54,585 nucleotides of DNA from Gemmatimonadaceae bacterium (lineage in GTDB: Bacteria; Gemmatimonadota; Gemmatimonadetes; Gemmatimonadales; Gemmatimonadaceae). The first letter of the stretch is position 1; the number at the start of each line of letters is the position of its first letter. A model generated the notes under the pieces. It had not been told where the DNA came from. It ran no database searches and was given only the letters and a program-made list of their open reading frames with translations. A program made the position numbers and the translations under genes. This document shows, piece after piece, positions 27,942 through 35,978 of this stretch. The stretch covers positions 1 to 54,585 of the forward strand of contig JACMLX010000130.1 in the NCBI GenBank assembly GCA_014379355.1. Direction: 5' to 3'.

Positions 27942-29465
27942 TCACCGCGCGGCTTCGTTCAGCCCGCGAATCGCGCGCCTCACCGACGTCGTCGCCAGCC
28001 GCAATCGCCCACCGGGTCCACGCAGCCCGCGGCGCGTATCGTAATCGCCGGCATCACCCACGATCACACCGGATATCGTCGGCCGCGCACTGGCCCACGC
28101 GAGCACGCCCCAGATGCCGCGGTCCTGCGCCTCCTCGCCCTGCGTCCACGGGTATCCCGCGGCCAGCATCACCCACTCGTCGCTCGTGTTCGGCCCGCGC
28201 CTGGCGCGCACTGCACGCCAGCGATCCGCCGCCTGCAATCGCGCCTCGAGACTCACACCACCGCGAAAACCCGGCTGCAGGATGTAGCCGATTCCGTCCA
28301 TGCCCGACGCGGGTGTGGTGGCCCAGTTGACCAGCACGCTGTCGCGATCGTCGAACGTCGAAATTTCAGCGAGCACTTTCATGCGCGGGCGCAGGGCATG
28401 CGCAGTTTTTGCGCATTGCAGCAGTAACGGTTGCCACGCGCTGGCCGGACGCGGACCGACGATCTGCTGCCCGAGCCCATTCGGGTCCTCGATCGGCACC
28501 AGCACATCGGGACGCAGCCGACGCACCACCTGATCGACGAGCTGCACCCGTTCCCGCTGCCATGCAGTGGGGGCGAATCGTTCGCGCAACGCCTCCTGGA
28601 GGTCCCACCCGACCGTCACGATCAGCAGCGTGCTGTCGGCGCGGTACGACTCGAGCGCGCGCGACAATGAATCGAGCGCACGCGGCGTGGCACCACTCGG
28701 CGCCACCGTCACGGCAATCGCATCGACGTTCGCGCTGTCGGCGAGGTCGGTGTCGAAGCGCAGGGCCAGCGGCGCAGGAACACCGCGCAACGCCGGCAGG
28801 ATCTGGATCCCGACCAGCAGCGGCGTATCCGGCGGGCGCTCACGCAGCGGCGCCAGCGTCCAGCGTGAAAAGCTCTGCACGCCGCGAATCGCCTGCGGCA
28901 ACTCGCTAGCAAATGCGACGACGGCGACGAGTGCGTAGAGTGCGATCAGGCCGCGCACCGAGGCATTCACCGCCCACCGTGCACGGTATGCCGGTGCGAG
29001 CAGAGGTGGTGCAATCGCGAACGGTGACCAGAGCGCGGCCGTACCCGCGAGATACCCCATCGCGCCCGCTTCCGCCGTCGGAATCGCATGCAGCCACGCC
29101 GGCAAGGTCAGTCCATTTCCTGCGACGTATTCGATCCATGCGGCAGCGGCGATGATCGCATCGTACGCCACGATCGGGGCGACGATCGTGCGTGCACCGA
29201 GTCGTCGCGCGAGTGTGACGACGGCCTGGAGCGCCACCAGCGTGAGCACGAGTGGCCACAGCCAACCGAGCGCGGCCACGGTGCGTCCATCGATCAGCGA
29301 ACTGCCGACCACTCGAATCAGTGTGGCCGGAATCAGCAGCAGTCCAGTGATCGCCGTGAGCGTGGCCCATCCGCGCGGGGCTTCCGCCACGCGCGCCAAT
29401 CGTCCTGCAAGGCCCACGTCCCACAGCAGCATCAGGACAGCCGCCGTCAGTGCCAGCAGCGGCAT
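27942..29465 (-). CDS. Multi-spanning membrane protein with a TIM-barrel-like C-terminal domain, unknown function
   Basis: 507 aa from ATG 29465. The first 220 residues contain about six or seven hydrophobic helices. The remaining 280 residues are soluble and alternate strand and helix, with L-L-V-G-I-Q-I, then L-L-I-V-T-V-G-W-D-L-Q-E-A, then D-V-L-V-P-I-E-D-P-N-G-L-G, then M-K-V-L-A-E-I-S-T-F-D-D and G-V-L-A-W-A-S-A. The acidic residues at strand ends recall glycoside-hydrolase TIM barrels, but no named family is recognised. The frame reaches 29615, but that section is Arg-rich and lacks hydrophobic character. It is convergent with the M16 gene and divergent from the phosphatidyltransferase. 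Confidence 0.75.
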   Translation of the reverse strand: MPLLALTAAVLMLLWDVGLAGRLARVAEAPRGWATLTAITGLLLIPATLIRVVGSSLIDGRTVAALGWLWPLVLTLVALQAVVTLARRLGARTIVAPIVAYDAIIAAAAWIEYVAGNGLTLPAWLHAIPTAEAGAMGYLAGTAALWSPFAIAPPLLAPAYRARWAVNASVRGLIALYALVAVVAFASELPQAIRGVQSFSRWTLAPLRERPPDTPLLVGIQILPALRGVPAPLALRFDTDLADSANVDAIAVTVAPSGATPRALDSLSRALESYRADSTLLIVTVGWDLQEALRERFAPTAWQRERVQLVDQVVRRLRPDVLVPIEDPNGLGQQIVGPRPASAWQPLLLQCAKTAHALRPRMKVLAEISTFDDRDSVLVNWATTPASGMDGIGYILQPGFRGGVSLEARLQAADRWRAVRARRGPNTSDEWVMLAAGYPWTQGEEAQDRGIWGVLAWASARPTISGVIVGDAGDYDTRRGLRGPGGRLRLATTSVRRAIRGLNEAAR

Positions 29466-29636
29466 CGCTACAGTCAGCAGACGATCACCTGAAGCGCGAA
29501 GGGGAGCAGGGGCACGGCGACGGGATTGAAGATGGGCGGGCGCCGCATCGCGCGCCGACACGAGTGGCAGCCTATGCCGACGAGGCAGGAGTGGCAACTG
29601 CTGGCTGTCCAGCACGTGTCTTGCTTTCTTGTTGGC

Positions 29637-30221
29637 ATGCCCCGCAGCGACGTGCTCAATCCGCCGAACCTGATTTCCCTGTCACGCCTGGTGATGGCCG
29701 GGGTGTTCCTTGGCATACGCGACGCCGACTGGCGGCTGGCGGTGGTGTTCAGCGCCATGGTGTCCGATGTGCTCGATGGCGTCATCGCGCGCATCTCACG
29801 CAACACGACGAAAATCGGTGCACTCATCGACCCGATCGCGGATCGCATCTTCATGCTCGTCGCATTCATCGCGGTGACGGTCGATGGCCTGATTTCACCG
29901 TGGCAACTCGGCCTGCTGATGGTGCGCGACGTGATGACGGTCGTCGGGTGGTTCGTGGCGCGCAACGTGAGCTGGTTGCGGCAGGTCACATTTCAGGCGC
30001 GGTGGCCGGGCAAGGGCGTGACCGTGCTGCAGTTCGTGACATTGCTCGCCGCACTGCAGGCGCCGCGCCTCGTGGCCGGTCTGGCACTCGCGTGCGGGAT
30101 TCTGGCGGTCGTCGCCACGACGGACTACACCCTGATGTTGTGGGTCAACCGCCGCGGAGGCCCACGCGATCAGCGCCGCGATGCTGCGCTGCCGTCGCCA
30201 TCACACGACGCCATCGGGTGA
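29637..30221 (+). CDS. CDP-alcohol phosphatidyltransferase family protein
   Basis: 194 aa membrane enzyme that swaps CMP of a CDP-diacylglycerol or CDP-alcohol for an alcohol to form a phosphodiester lipid. The family motif D-x2-D-G-x2-A-R-x8-G-x3-D-x3-D is perfect at residues 44-69 (D44, D47-G48, A51-R52, G61, D65, D69). Start N-P-P-N-L-I-S-L-S-R-L and about five to six helices agree with PgsA- or PgsA2-like proteins; the alcohol substrate cannot be told. ATG 29637 gives the expected N-terminus, and the frame is open upstream to 29526. The stop overlaps the next start by 4 bases (GTGA). Confidence 0.87.
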   Translation: MPRSDVLNPPNLISLSRLVMAGVFLGIRDADWRLAVVFSAMVSDVLDGVIARISRNTTKIGALIDPIADRIFMLVAFIAVTVDGLISPWQLGLLMVRDVMTVVGWFVARNVSWLRQVTFQARWPGKGVTVLQFVTLLAALQAPRLVAGLALACGILAVVATTDYTLMLWVNRRGGPRDQRRDAALPSPSHDAIG

Positions 30222-30733
30222 CCCGAACGTCCGGCGCGCGTCGCCCCCGTCACGTCGTCGCGTTGCTCCTGCTCCTCGCGCCGCTGGTGCCATGCGCTGC
30301 CCAGCGCGTCCTGCCGCCGGCCAGGCCGATGCTGCTGCGGCCTGCCCTTCGCGCGGACGCGATCATCGATCGCGATCCGGGGGCACAATTTGCGCTTGGA
30401 CTGGCCGTGGCGAGCACTTACAACGTCCGACTCGAGCTCGATGCCGGCGTGGGTGGCGTGTCCCGGTCCGCTGGATGGGTTCCGACCGGCCGACTCGACC
30501 TTCTCGCGCGATGGCTCAGCGATCCGTTTCGGCAGTCACGCTGGGGTATCTCGGCAGGCGCCGGGATCGGGCAGCGCGTCGAGTCGGAGCGGACGCCAGC
30601 CACCGTCGCCATCGTCACGCTTGGTATCGAAGGGCCCAGTGACGGCACATGGGTGCCCGGCGTCGAGATTGGGCTGGGCGGCGGGTTGCGCGCGGGAGTG
30701 ACGTTCAGGCGCGCGCCGCTCCGGCAGCGCTGA
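30218..30733 (+). CDS. Exported protein, outer-membrane beta-barrel-like, unknown function
   Basis: 171 aa from GTG 30218. A basic N-terminus and hydrophobic run (V-V-A-L-L-L-L-L-A-P-L) end at a likely cleavage site P-C-A-A-Q. The mature part alternates polar and hydrophobic residues with many Gly and Arg (L-G-L-A-V-A-S-T-Y-N-V-R-L-E-L-D-A-G, then W-G-I-S-A-G-A-G-I-G), consistent with amphipathic strands. I do not recognise the family. The GTGA overlap with the phosphatidyltransferase points to co-translation, perhaps linking lipid synthesis with an envelope protein. Confidence 0.65.
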   Translation: MTRTSGARRPRHVVALLLLLAPLVPCAAQRVLPPARPMLLRPALRADAIIDRDPGAQFALGLAVASTYNVRLELDAGVGGVSRSAGWVPTGRLDLLARWLSDPFRQSRWGISAGAGIGQRVESERTPATVAIVTLGIEGPSDGTWVPGVEIGLGGGLRAGVTFRRAPLRQR

Positions 30734-30786
30734 GCGCAGCGGCGACGCAGGTGCCCGGCCCCGCATTCAAGTCTCGCGGAGACCGG

Positions 30787-30810
30787 CCGAACCTCAATGG
30801 TTGAGGTCGG
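30787..30810 (+). terminator. Hairpin, possible terminator
   Basis: ACCTCAA and TTGAGGT pair around a TGG loop, extended by CCG/CGG with one bulged A. It follows the stop at 30733 and precedes the gene at 30847. Only a short TAAAT follows, so intrinsic termination is uncertain. Confidence 0.4.
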
Positions 30811-30846
30811 TAAATCTGCGCCGGATGTCTGATCCACCCCACCCCG

Positions 30847-31683
30847 ATGGCACAAGACACCACCACAGTTCCGTCTGACGCCTACGCCCGCGCGACTGCG
30901 CTCGCCACTCGTGCGCGCGAGTTGCGGCGTGCGCAGGTCGAAGTGCAGGAGCTGACGATCCGGGAAGTGCAGGTGCTCGCACGCGCGGCGGCGTCGTTCT
31001 TCGACGCGATTCCGCTGGTCGAATTCACCACCACGCTGTTGCCGCAATCCGCGCGTGGCCTGCGGCGCATCCGGCATCGTGTCCTGCATCGCACCGTGCA
31101 GCACACCGAAACGGGTACGCTCATTCGTGCACTGCTCCTCGGGCGTGATGGTGCCCTGCGCCTGTTCTCGGCGCGGTCCGCGGATTCGCGCGACCTGCTG
31201 CTGATCCTTGAGCCAGGCCGCACGCTGCCCGTCGGTGTCATGCGCGATGTGGTGGACTGGAATCCCACGCTGCGCGTGCCCGGATTCCGGCCGTTCGAAA
31301 TCCTCGACAAGCTGTCGCACTCGCTGGATGCCGTCGAAGAGCAGATCGGCGTTGCAGAGCAACGCGTGACCGTGCAGAAGGCCGCGCTCACGAGTGGTGA
31401 TCTGTCCGCACTGTTGCCCGTCGTCGCACCGAGCGGCAACACACTGCGCGCACCGGAGCCACAGCGCGCGCTGTCGGCGCGTGGCGACACGCCGGCGGTC
31501 GCGGTCGCACGCAATCCATTCGACATTTTCGAGCGCGTCGAAGAGGTCGCCAACGCATCGCGACCGGGCACCGTATCGGGCGCGCGGAATGAGGCGTCAC
31601 GAGCGACGGACGAGATCATCGACGTGGCCGACGCCGAACCTGAAGAATGGGATGAGCCCGCCGAGATACCGCGCTCACGGTAA
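30847..31683 (+). CDS. Hypothetical protein, helical and charged
   Basis: 278 aa without signal peptide or membrane helix. Residues 10-50 form an amphipathic helix rich in Arg, Ala and Glu. The middle (V-L-H-R-T-V-Q-H-T-E-T-G-T-L-I-R-A-L-L-L) looks like a beta-strand domain. Residues 155-180 read as a coiled-coil segment (I-L-D-K-L-S-H-S-L-D-A-V-E-E-Q-I-G-V-A), and the last 60 residues are acidic and disordered, ending D-E-P-A-E-I-P-R-S-R. I do not recognise the family. It stands alone between a hairpin and the TonB receptor gene, in normal codon use for the window. Confidence 0.65.
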   Translation: MAQDTTTVPSDAYARATALATRARELRRAQVEVQELTIREVQVLARAAASFFDAIPLVEFTTTLLPQSARGLRRIRHRVLHRTVQHTETGTLIRALLLGRDGALRLFSARSADSRDLLLILEPGRTLPVGVMRDVVDWNPTLRVPGFRPFEILDKLSHSLDAVEEQIGVAEQRVTVQKAALTSGDLSALLPVVAPSGNTLRAPEPQRALSARGDTPAVAVARNPFDIFERVEEVANASRPGTVSGARNEASRATDEIIDVADAEPEEWDEPAEIPRSR

Positions 31684-31747
31684 CTGTGACACGGTCGTAT
31701 CCGTATCGACGACACGATCGGTGCATGAGCCGGGGATGATGTCCGGT

Positions 31748-31767
31748 GCTGGCGATGACATGCCAGC
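31748..31767 (+). promoter_or_regulatory. Hairpin in the leader of the TonB receptor gene
   Basis: GCTGGC pairs with GCCAGC over an 8-base loop, ending 24 bases before the ATG at 31792. No riboswitch class I know fits the 108-base intergenic region. It may be a weak terminator of the upstream gene or a leader structure. Confidence 0.25.
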
Positions 31768-31791
31768 GCCATACCAAACCCGGGGTGCCTC

Positions 31792-34161
31792 ATGTCGTTT
31801 CTTCATCCGACATCGGATGTTTCTCGCGCGCTCCTGACGGCGGCGGCGATCAGTCTGGCGTGCGTCGGTTCAGCGAACGCGCAGGATTCCACGCGAGCAC
31901 GACGCGCCATTGCGACGCGCGATTCCATACAACGGCTGCGCACCGTCGAAGTCGTTGGCTCACGCGTCGGGCGCGGCAAGGCGCGCGCCGGCAGCGCGGT
32001 GGATGCGATCGATCTCACGCTCGCACCGACGGGCACCAGCGCCCTCAAGGTGATCGAACGCCTGCCTGGCGTGAACGTGCAGAGTGCCGATCCGTTCGGT
32101 ACCTACGAGTGGTCGAATCGCATCACGATGCGCGGATTCCAGACGCAGCAGATCGGTCAGACCTTCGACGGCATCACGCTCGGCGACATGTCATACGGCA
32201 ATTTCAACGGCCTCGGAATTGGCCGCGCGATCGATGCCGACAACGTTGGCGCCGCGATCGTGCTGCAGGGCAGCGGGGCGCTGGGCACCTCGTCGAGCAA
32301 CAACCTCGGCGGCGTGGTCCAGTACACATCGGCCGATCCGTTCAGCAAGCGCACCTTCTCGCTGTCGCAGATGGTCGGCGACGCCAACACGTTCCGCTCC
32401 GCCGGGCGTTTCGACACCGGCTTGCTCACGCTCGGTGCGAGCAGCGGCATCAAGGCGTTCGTGAGTTACTCACGGATCGACAACGACAAGTGGAAGGGCT
32501 CCGGCACGCGCGCCTCGCCTGCCGCGAATGTGCTGATCGGTACCCGCGGCGGATTGTTCGGCGTTGGCGAAACCTGGCAGGATCAGATCAATGCGAAGGC
32601 GCAATACTTCGCCGGGCCGCATCAGGTCGTGGCCTACTACGGCCTCTCCGATCGGACGGAAAGCGATTACGCCGACTTGTCGCTGGCGCGCTGGCGCAGC
32701 AGCGGGCGCGACTGGGATCAGTACTCGAACTGGTCGCAGGCGCTCGCGGCGGCGAGCAGCAGTACCCCTGACGAAGCGTACTACAACACCGCCGACGGGT
32801 TGCGTCGCGATCACATCGGCTACGTGAAGGGCATGTTCCGGCTCAGCGAGGTCGCGAAACTCGAGCTGCAGCCATATGTGCACACGAATCGCAGCGCAGG
32901 TGACTGGACCGCGCCAAGTTACGGGGCGACGTGGAGTCCCGATCCGATCTACTTCCGACAGACCCAGTACAAGGGTCAGCGATTCGGCACCAATGCGAAA
33001 CTCACGTTCGAGTTGCCGGGCAACGAACTCGAGATCGGTGGCTGGTATGAGCGCAACGAGTCGACCATCCGGCGCGTCGGCTGGCGGCTCTCGAACGCGA
33101 GCGCAGGGCCGGACGTGGACTTCAACAACGTTCTCCGTCTTTTCTTCGACCGCACGGGACAGTACAACACCGCGCTCGGGTACGTGCAGAATACCAACCG
33201 CTTCGCCAACGGCCGCCTCAAGCTGTCGTACGGCGCGAAGTTCCTGCACATCGGCGCCGATTTCTCCAGCAACGGCCGCACGATTGCCGGCGCGCAGACA
33301 CTCCCCGACTCGGGCCGACCGAACTTCTCGATTCCGACCAATGGCGGATTTCTCCCGCAGCTGGGGGCCGTCTGGAGTGCGAGCGCACAGGATGAGTTCT
33401 TCGCCAACGTCTCCGAGAACGTGAACGCATTGCCGTACAGCCCGCAGACGGGCGTGTACAACACCAGCCCCGCGGCGTTCCAGTTCTTCAAGGACAACAC
33501 CGATCCCGAGCGCGCCACCACCGTGGAAGGGGGCTATCGCACACGTCGCGGACCGGTCGAGGCGTCGCTCACGCTGTTCAACGTGGCGTATCGCAATCGC
33601 CTGATCGGCGTGTCGGTGTGTCCGCTCACCGCAACCTGCGTCAGTTCCTTCGCGAACGTCGGCAGCGTCACGTCGCGCGGCGCGGAAGGACTGCTGTCGC
33701 TGCGCCTGGGGAGTGGCTTCTCGCTGACGACCAGCGCTGCGTTCACCGACGCGACCATCAACGACAACTACGTGAGTGGCGCGTCCGATACGGTGCCGTC
33801 GAAGGGAAAGCGCGTCGTGGATACCCCACGGCTGCTCGGCAACGCGCAACTGCGCTTCGCGCACACGGGATTCGTCGCGCAGGTGGGCGGCCGCTATGTG
33901 GCGGAGCGCTACTTCTCGATCCTCAACACCGACGATGGCAAGGTGCCGAGTTACACGACGCTCGACGCAAACGCGGAATACACGGTGCGCAGTGTGCCGG
34001 GCGTTCGCGAACTGACGTTCCGCGCGAACGTCCTCAACCTCACCGATACGAACTACATCGGGACACTCGGCACCAACGGCATGACATTGCGTGGTGACAC
34101 GCAGACCATTCTGAGTGGCGCACGCCGTCTCGCATTCTTCACGATCGGCACGCGGTTCTGA
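31792..34161 (+). CDS. TonB-dependent outer-membrane receptor
   Basis: 789 aa. A signal peptide (A-A-A-I-S-L-A-C-V-G-S-A-N-A-Q) precedes a short polar region, a plug domain from V-E-V-V-G-S-R to about residue 190 (with L-P-G-V-N-V-Q, R-I-T-M-R-G-F and G-A-L-G-T-S-S-S-N-N-L-G-G-V-V), and a long beta-barrel. The last residue is Phe in F-F-T-I-G-T-R-F, the outer-membrane insertion signal. No carboxypeptidase-like N-terminal repeat is present, unlike SusC/CirA-type receptors. It imports an iron complex, vitamin or sugar across the outer membrane using TonB energy. No transporter or binding-protein partner is nearby, so the ligand is unknown. Confidence 0.93.
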   Translation: MSFLHPTSDVSRALLTAAAISLACVGSANAQDSTRARRAIATRDSIQRLRTVEVVGSRVGRGKARAGSAVDAIDLTLAPTGTSALKVIERLPGVNVQSADPFGTYEWSNRITMRGFQTQQIGQTFDGITLGDMSYGNFNGLGIGRAIDADNVGAAIVLQGSGALGTSSSNNLGGVVQYTSADPFSKRTFSLSQMVGDANTFRSAGRFDTGLLTLGASSGIKAFVSYSRIDNDKWKGSGTRASPAANVLIGTRGGLFGVGETWQDQINAKAQYFAGPHQVVAYYGLSDRTESDYADLSLARWRSSGRDWDQYSNWSQALAAASSSTPDEAYYNTADGLRRDHIGYVKGMFRLSEVAKLELQPYVHTNRSAGDWTAPSYGATWSPDPIYFRQTQYKGQRFGTNAKLTFELPGNELEIGGWYERNESTIRRVGWRLSNASAGPDVDFNNVLRLFFDRTGQYNTALGYVQNTNRFANGRLKLSYGAKFLHIGADFSSNGRTIAGAQTLPDSGRPNFSIPTNGGFLPQLGAVWSASAQDEFFANVSENVNALPYSPQTGVYNTSPAAFQFFKDNTDPERATTVEGGYRTRRGPVEASLTLFNVAYRNRLIGVSVCPLTATCVSSFANVGSVTSRGAEGLLSLRLGSGFSLTTSAAFTDATINDNYVSGASDTVPSKGKRVVDTPRLLGNAQLRFAHTGFVAQVGGRYVAERYFSILNTDDGKVPSYTTLDANAEYTVRSVPGVRELTFRANVLNLTDTNYIGTLGTNGMTLRGDTQTILSGARRLAFFTIGTRF

Positions 34162-34181
34162 CCTCGACCCCACGCCGTCCA

Positions 34182-34226
34182 ACGCAGAACGCCCCTCGCA
34201 CGACGTGTGCGGGGGGCGTTCTGCGT
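34182..34226. terminator. Long inverted repeat between convergent genes (bidirectional terminator)
   Basis: ACGCAGAACGCCCC pairs with GGGGCGTTCTGCGT, 14 bases each, with a further CGCAC/GTGCG stem inside. It lies between the stop of the TonB receptor (34161) and the stop of the minus-strand gene (34245). No U-tract is present, so a stem-dependent or Rho-assisted stop for both strands is likely. Confidence 0.6.
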
Positions 34227-34244
34227 GCAACGATTGGCGTCGTA

Positions 34245-34640
34245 TCAGGCCGGAACGGTCTCGGCGTCTTCCACTTCTGCCATCTCGGTGCTGTTCTCCG
34301 GCTCCGTGCCGACATCGTCTCCGACCAGCGCATCAATGGCCGCTGCTTCGGGCGTTGGAGCAACCGACACGGCGGTCGGTGCGTCCTCGGGTGTCACGGT
34401 GGCCTTCGGTGGCTGAACGAACCGCTCGCCCAACTGGCGCAGATCGTTCACATCGGCCGGCTTCAACTCGGGGTACCGCTCGGCGAAATAAGCCATGGTC
34501 TCGGTGAACCACTCGCCCTGATGATCGGACGCCGCACCAATGACTTCACACCGCATGATCTGCTGGAACAACTCATCGCGCGCCTGCTCGAACGGGGTCG
34601 GCGGCGTCACTACTCGACGCTGTCGATTCTTTTTCGTCAA
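34245..34640 (-). CDS. Hypothetical acidic small protein
   Basis: About 131 aa from TTG 34640. A basic N-terminus (T-K-K-N-R-Q-R-R) leads to a compact helical part (F-E-Q-A-R-D-E-L-F-Q-Q-I-M-R-C, then W-F-T-E-T-M-A-Y-F-A-E-R-Y-P-E-L), then a Pro/Ala/Glu-rich acidic tail. I do not recognise the family. The frame is open back to 34829. I chose TTG because GAGG sits 5 bases before it and the sequence upstream does not look like protein. Convergent with the TonB receptor across a strong hairpin. Confidence 0.6.
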   Translation of the reverse strand: MTKKNRQRRVVTPPTPFEQARDELFQQIMRCEVIGAASDHQGEWFTETMAYFAERYPELKPADVNDLRQLGERFVQPPKATVTPEDAPTAVSVAPTPEAAAIDALVGDDVGTEPENSTEMAEVEDAETVPA

Positions 34641-34825
34641 ATTCACCTCATTGGTTGCAACTGTAATGCTGGAAAAGTAGTCGATCGGGACTGAAGTTCG
34701 TAGTGCAGTCGACGATCCGGGCATCCCGCCGGGCGGTGCTGGAACTCGTCGCAGGACCTCTTGGCGCTGCTGCGTTCCGGCGGTGCCATGCGTGGTACAG
34801 TTCCCGGCCCTGACCAACTCGAACG

Positions 34826-35779
34826 TCATGCACGATCCACTTCCGGTTCGCCGCGTTCTTCCAGCGCAACGGGCGAATCATTCGTGGCTTCCACACGTTC
34901 CATGATCAGCGCTGCCAGCGGTTCCGGTCGTTCCAGCGGCAACAATCGCATGGCGCCGGGCAGTCGGATCATCGAGTCCGATGGCGGTGCCGGCATCGGA
35001 TCGTCTTCACCAGTGACGCGCAGCATGCTCAGTTCGCTGAGAATGGCCGGTCCCAGGTCCTCCTCCTCTCCCACTGCGCGCGCAAGGTCGAGCAGGTGCC
35101 GCGCGCCCTGACTGCCGGTGTACGGCGCAGAAAAACGGGCGACCAGCTTGTCCGGCATACTGCCCGGGTCACTGACGGCCGCCCGAAGCACGGGGCCAAG
35201 CAGGTCCACCACACCGAGTGGCCGGCTGGAGATCTCGAGCAGAGCCGGACCGGTCTGGCCGCGGACGGCGTCGATTTCCGGGCCGCCTGAGCCATCCGAA
35301 GGCGTCGGTGAGGCGAGGATCAACGCGCTGATCCGCTCGGGTCTCAACGCCGCGAGGCGCTTCAGCACGACACATCCCAGATCCTGGCCTACCGCCACCA
35401 CCTGGCTGACGCGCAGCAGGGCCAATGCCCGATCCAGATAACGCGCCTGCGACCCGACGGTATACGGGCCGCCGATCGGCCGATCCGACTCGCCGAAGCC
35501 GAGCAGGTCGGGCACGATCACCTGACATCCGCGCGACAGCAGGATCGGCGCGACACGATGCCAGAGCGGCGCGCTGGTGGTGAAGCCGTGCAGCAGCAGC
35601 ACGGCCGGACCGCCATGGCCATACCGCATCGCGTGGAGCGCCCCCGGTCCGACCGGCAGGCGCACGTAGTCGCCGTCCGGCGGCATGTACGGCAGAAACG
35701 CGCGCGACGCCGGAAGCCGTCGCTGAACCGGCGAAACTGGCGTGAAGGCTGGTGTGGCGAGGACGGGCTGACGCGGCAC
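34826..35779 (-). CDS. Alpha/beta-hydrolase-fold protein with Asp nucleophile and no visible catalytic His
   Basis: About 317 aa from GTG 35779. The fold is clear: oxyanion motif L-L-L-H-G-F-T-T-S, then V-I-V-P-D-L-L-G-F-G-E-S-D-R-P, then the nucleophile elbow V-G-Q-D-L-G-C with Asp (D133) where esterases have Ser, as in epoxide hydrolases and haloalkane dehalogenases. An acid residue is likely in V-T-G-E-D-D-P (about 259-260). The segment where the catalytic His should lie (P-G-A-M-R-L-L-P-L-E-R-P-E-P) has none, so activity is doubtful. The frame extends to 35896. GTG 35779 lies 6 bases after TACATT and may be leaderless; ATG 35686 is also possible. Confidence 0.8.
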   Translation of the reverse strand: MPRQPVLATPAFTPVSPVQRRLPASRAFLPYMPPDGDYVRLPVGPGALHAMRYGHGGPAVLLLHGFTTSAPLWHRVAPILLSRGCQVIVPDLLGFGESDRPIGGPYTVGSQARYLDRALALLRVSQVVAVGQDLGCVVLKRLAALRPERISALILASPTPSDGSGGPEIDAVRGQTGPALLEISSRPLGVVDLLGPVLRAAVSDPGSMPDKLVARFSAPYTGSQGARHLLDLARAVGEEEDLGPAILSELSMLRVTGEDDPMPAPPSDSMIRLPGAMRLLPLERPEPLAALIMERVEATNDSPVALEERGEPEVDRA

Positions 35780-35812
35780 GAAGGCAATGTACCATGCGCG
35801 AAAATGCTTCGA

Positions 35813-35854
35813 TTGAACTAGCGCATCCGACTGCTGTACACCTACCCTTGGGTA
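35813..35854 (+). promoter_or_regulatory. Possible promoter and adjacent palindrome upstream of the DsbA-like gene
   Basis: TTGAAC and TACACC are spaced by 18 bases, followed at once by the perfect palindrome TACCCTTGGGTA (35843-35854). A palindrome at the transcription start is a common repressor site. It lies between the divergent hydrolase and DsbA-like genes. Pattern only. Confidence 0.3.
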
Positions 35855-35978
35855 CGGCCGCTGCCGAGGCGGCTGGCGTGTGATGCCGGATGGCATCGCG
35901 GCGTCGGATTCATCCGAACCATTTCAGACCAGGCAGGGGTGCGCAATTCGACCCCTGATTTCCAGAGGGTGACCCATC

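Noticed and set aside
31684..31791. Riboswitch (TPP, cobalamin or FMN) before the TonB receptor
   Set aside because: None of the conserved core boxes of these classes could be found; only a short hairpin is present.
32470..34230. 586-codon open frame on the minus strand opposite the TonB receptor
   Set aside because: Antisense to a complete TonB receptor; Arg/Glu/Val-rich with no recognisable motif.
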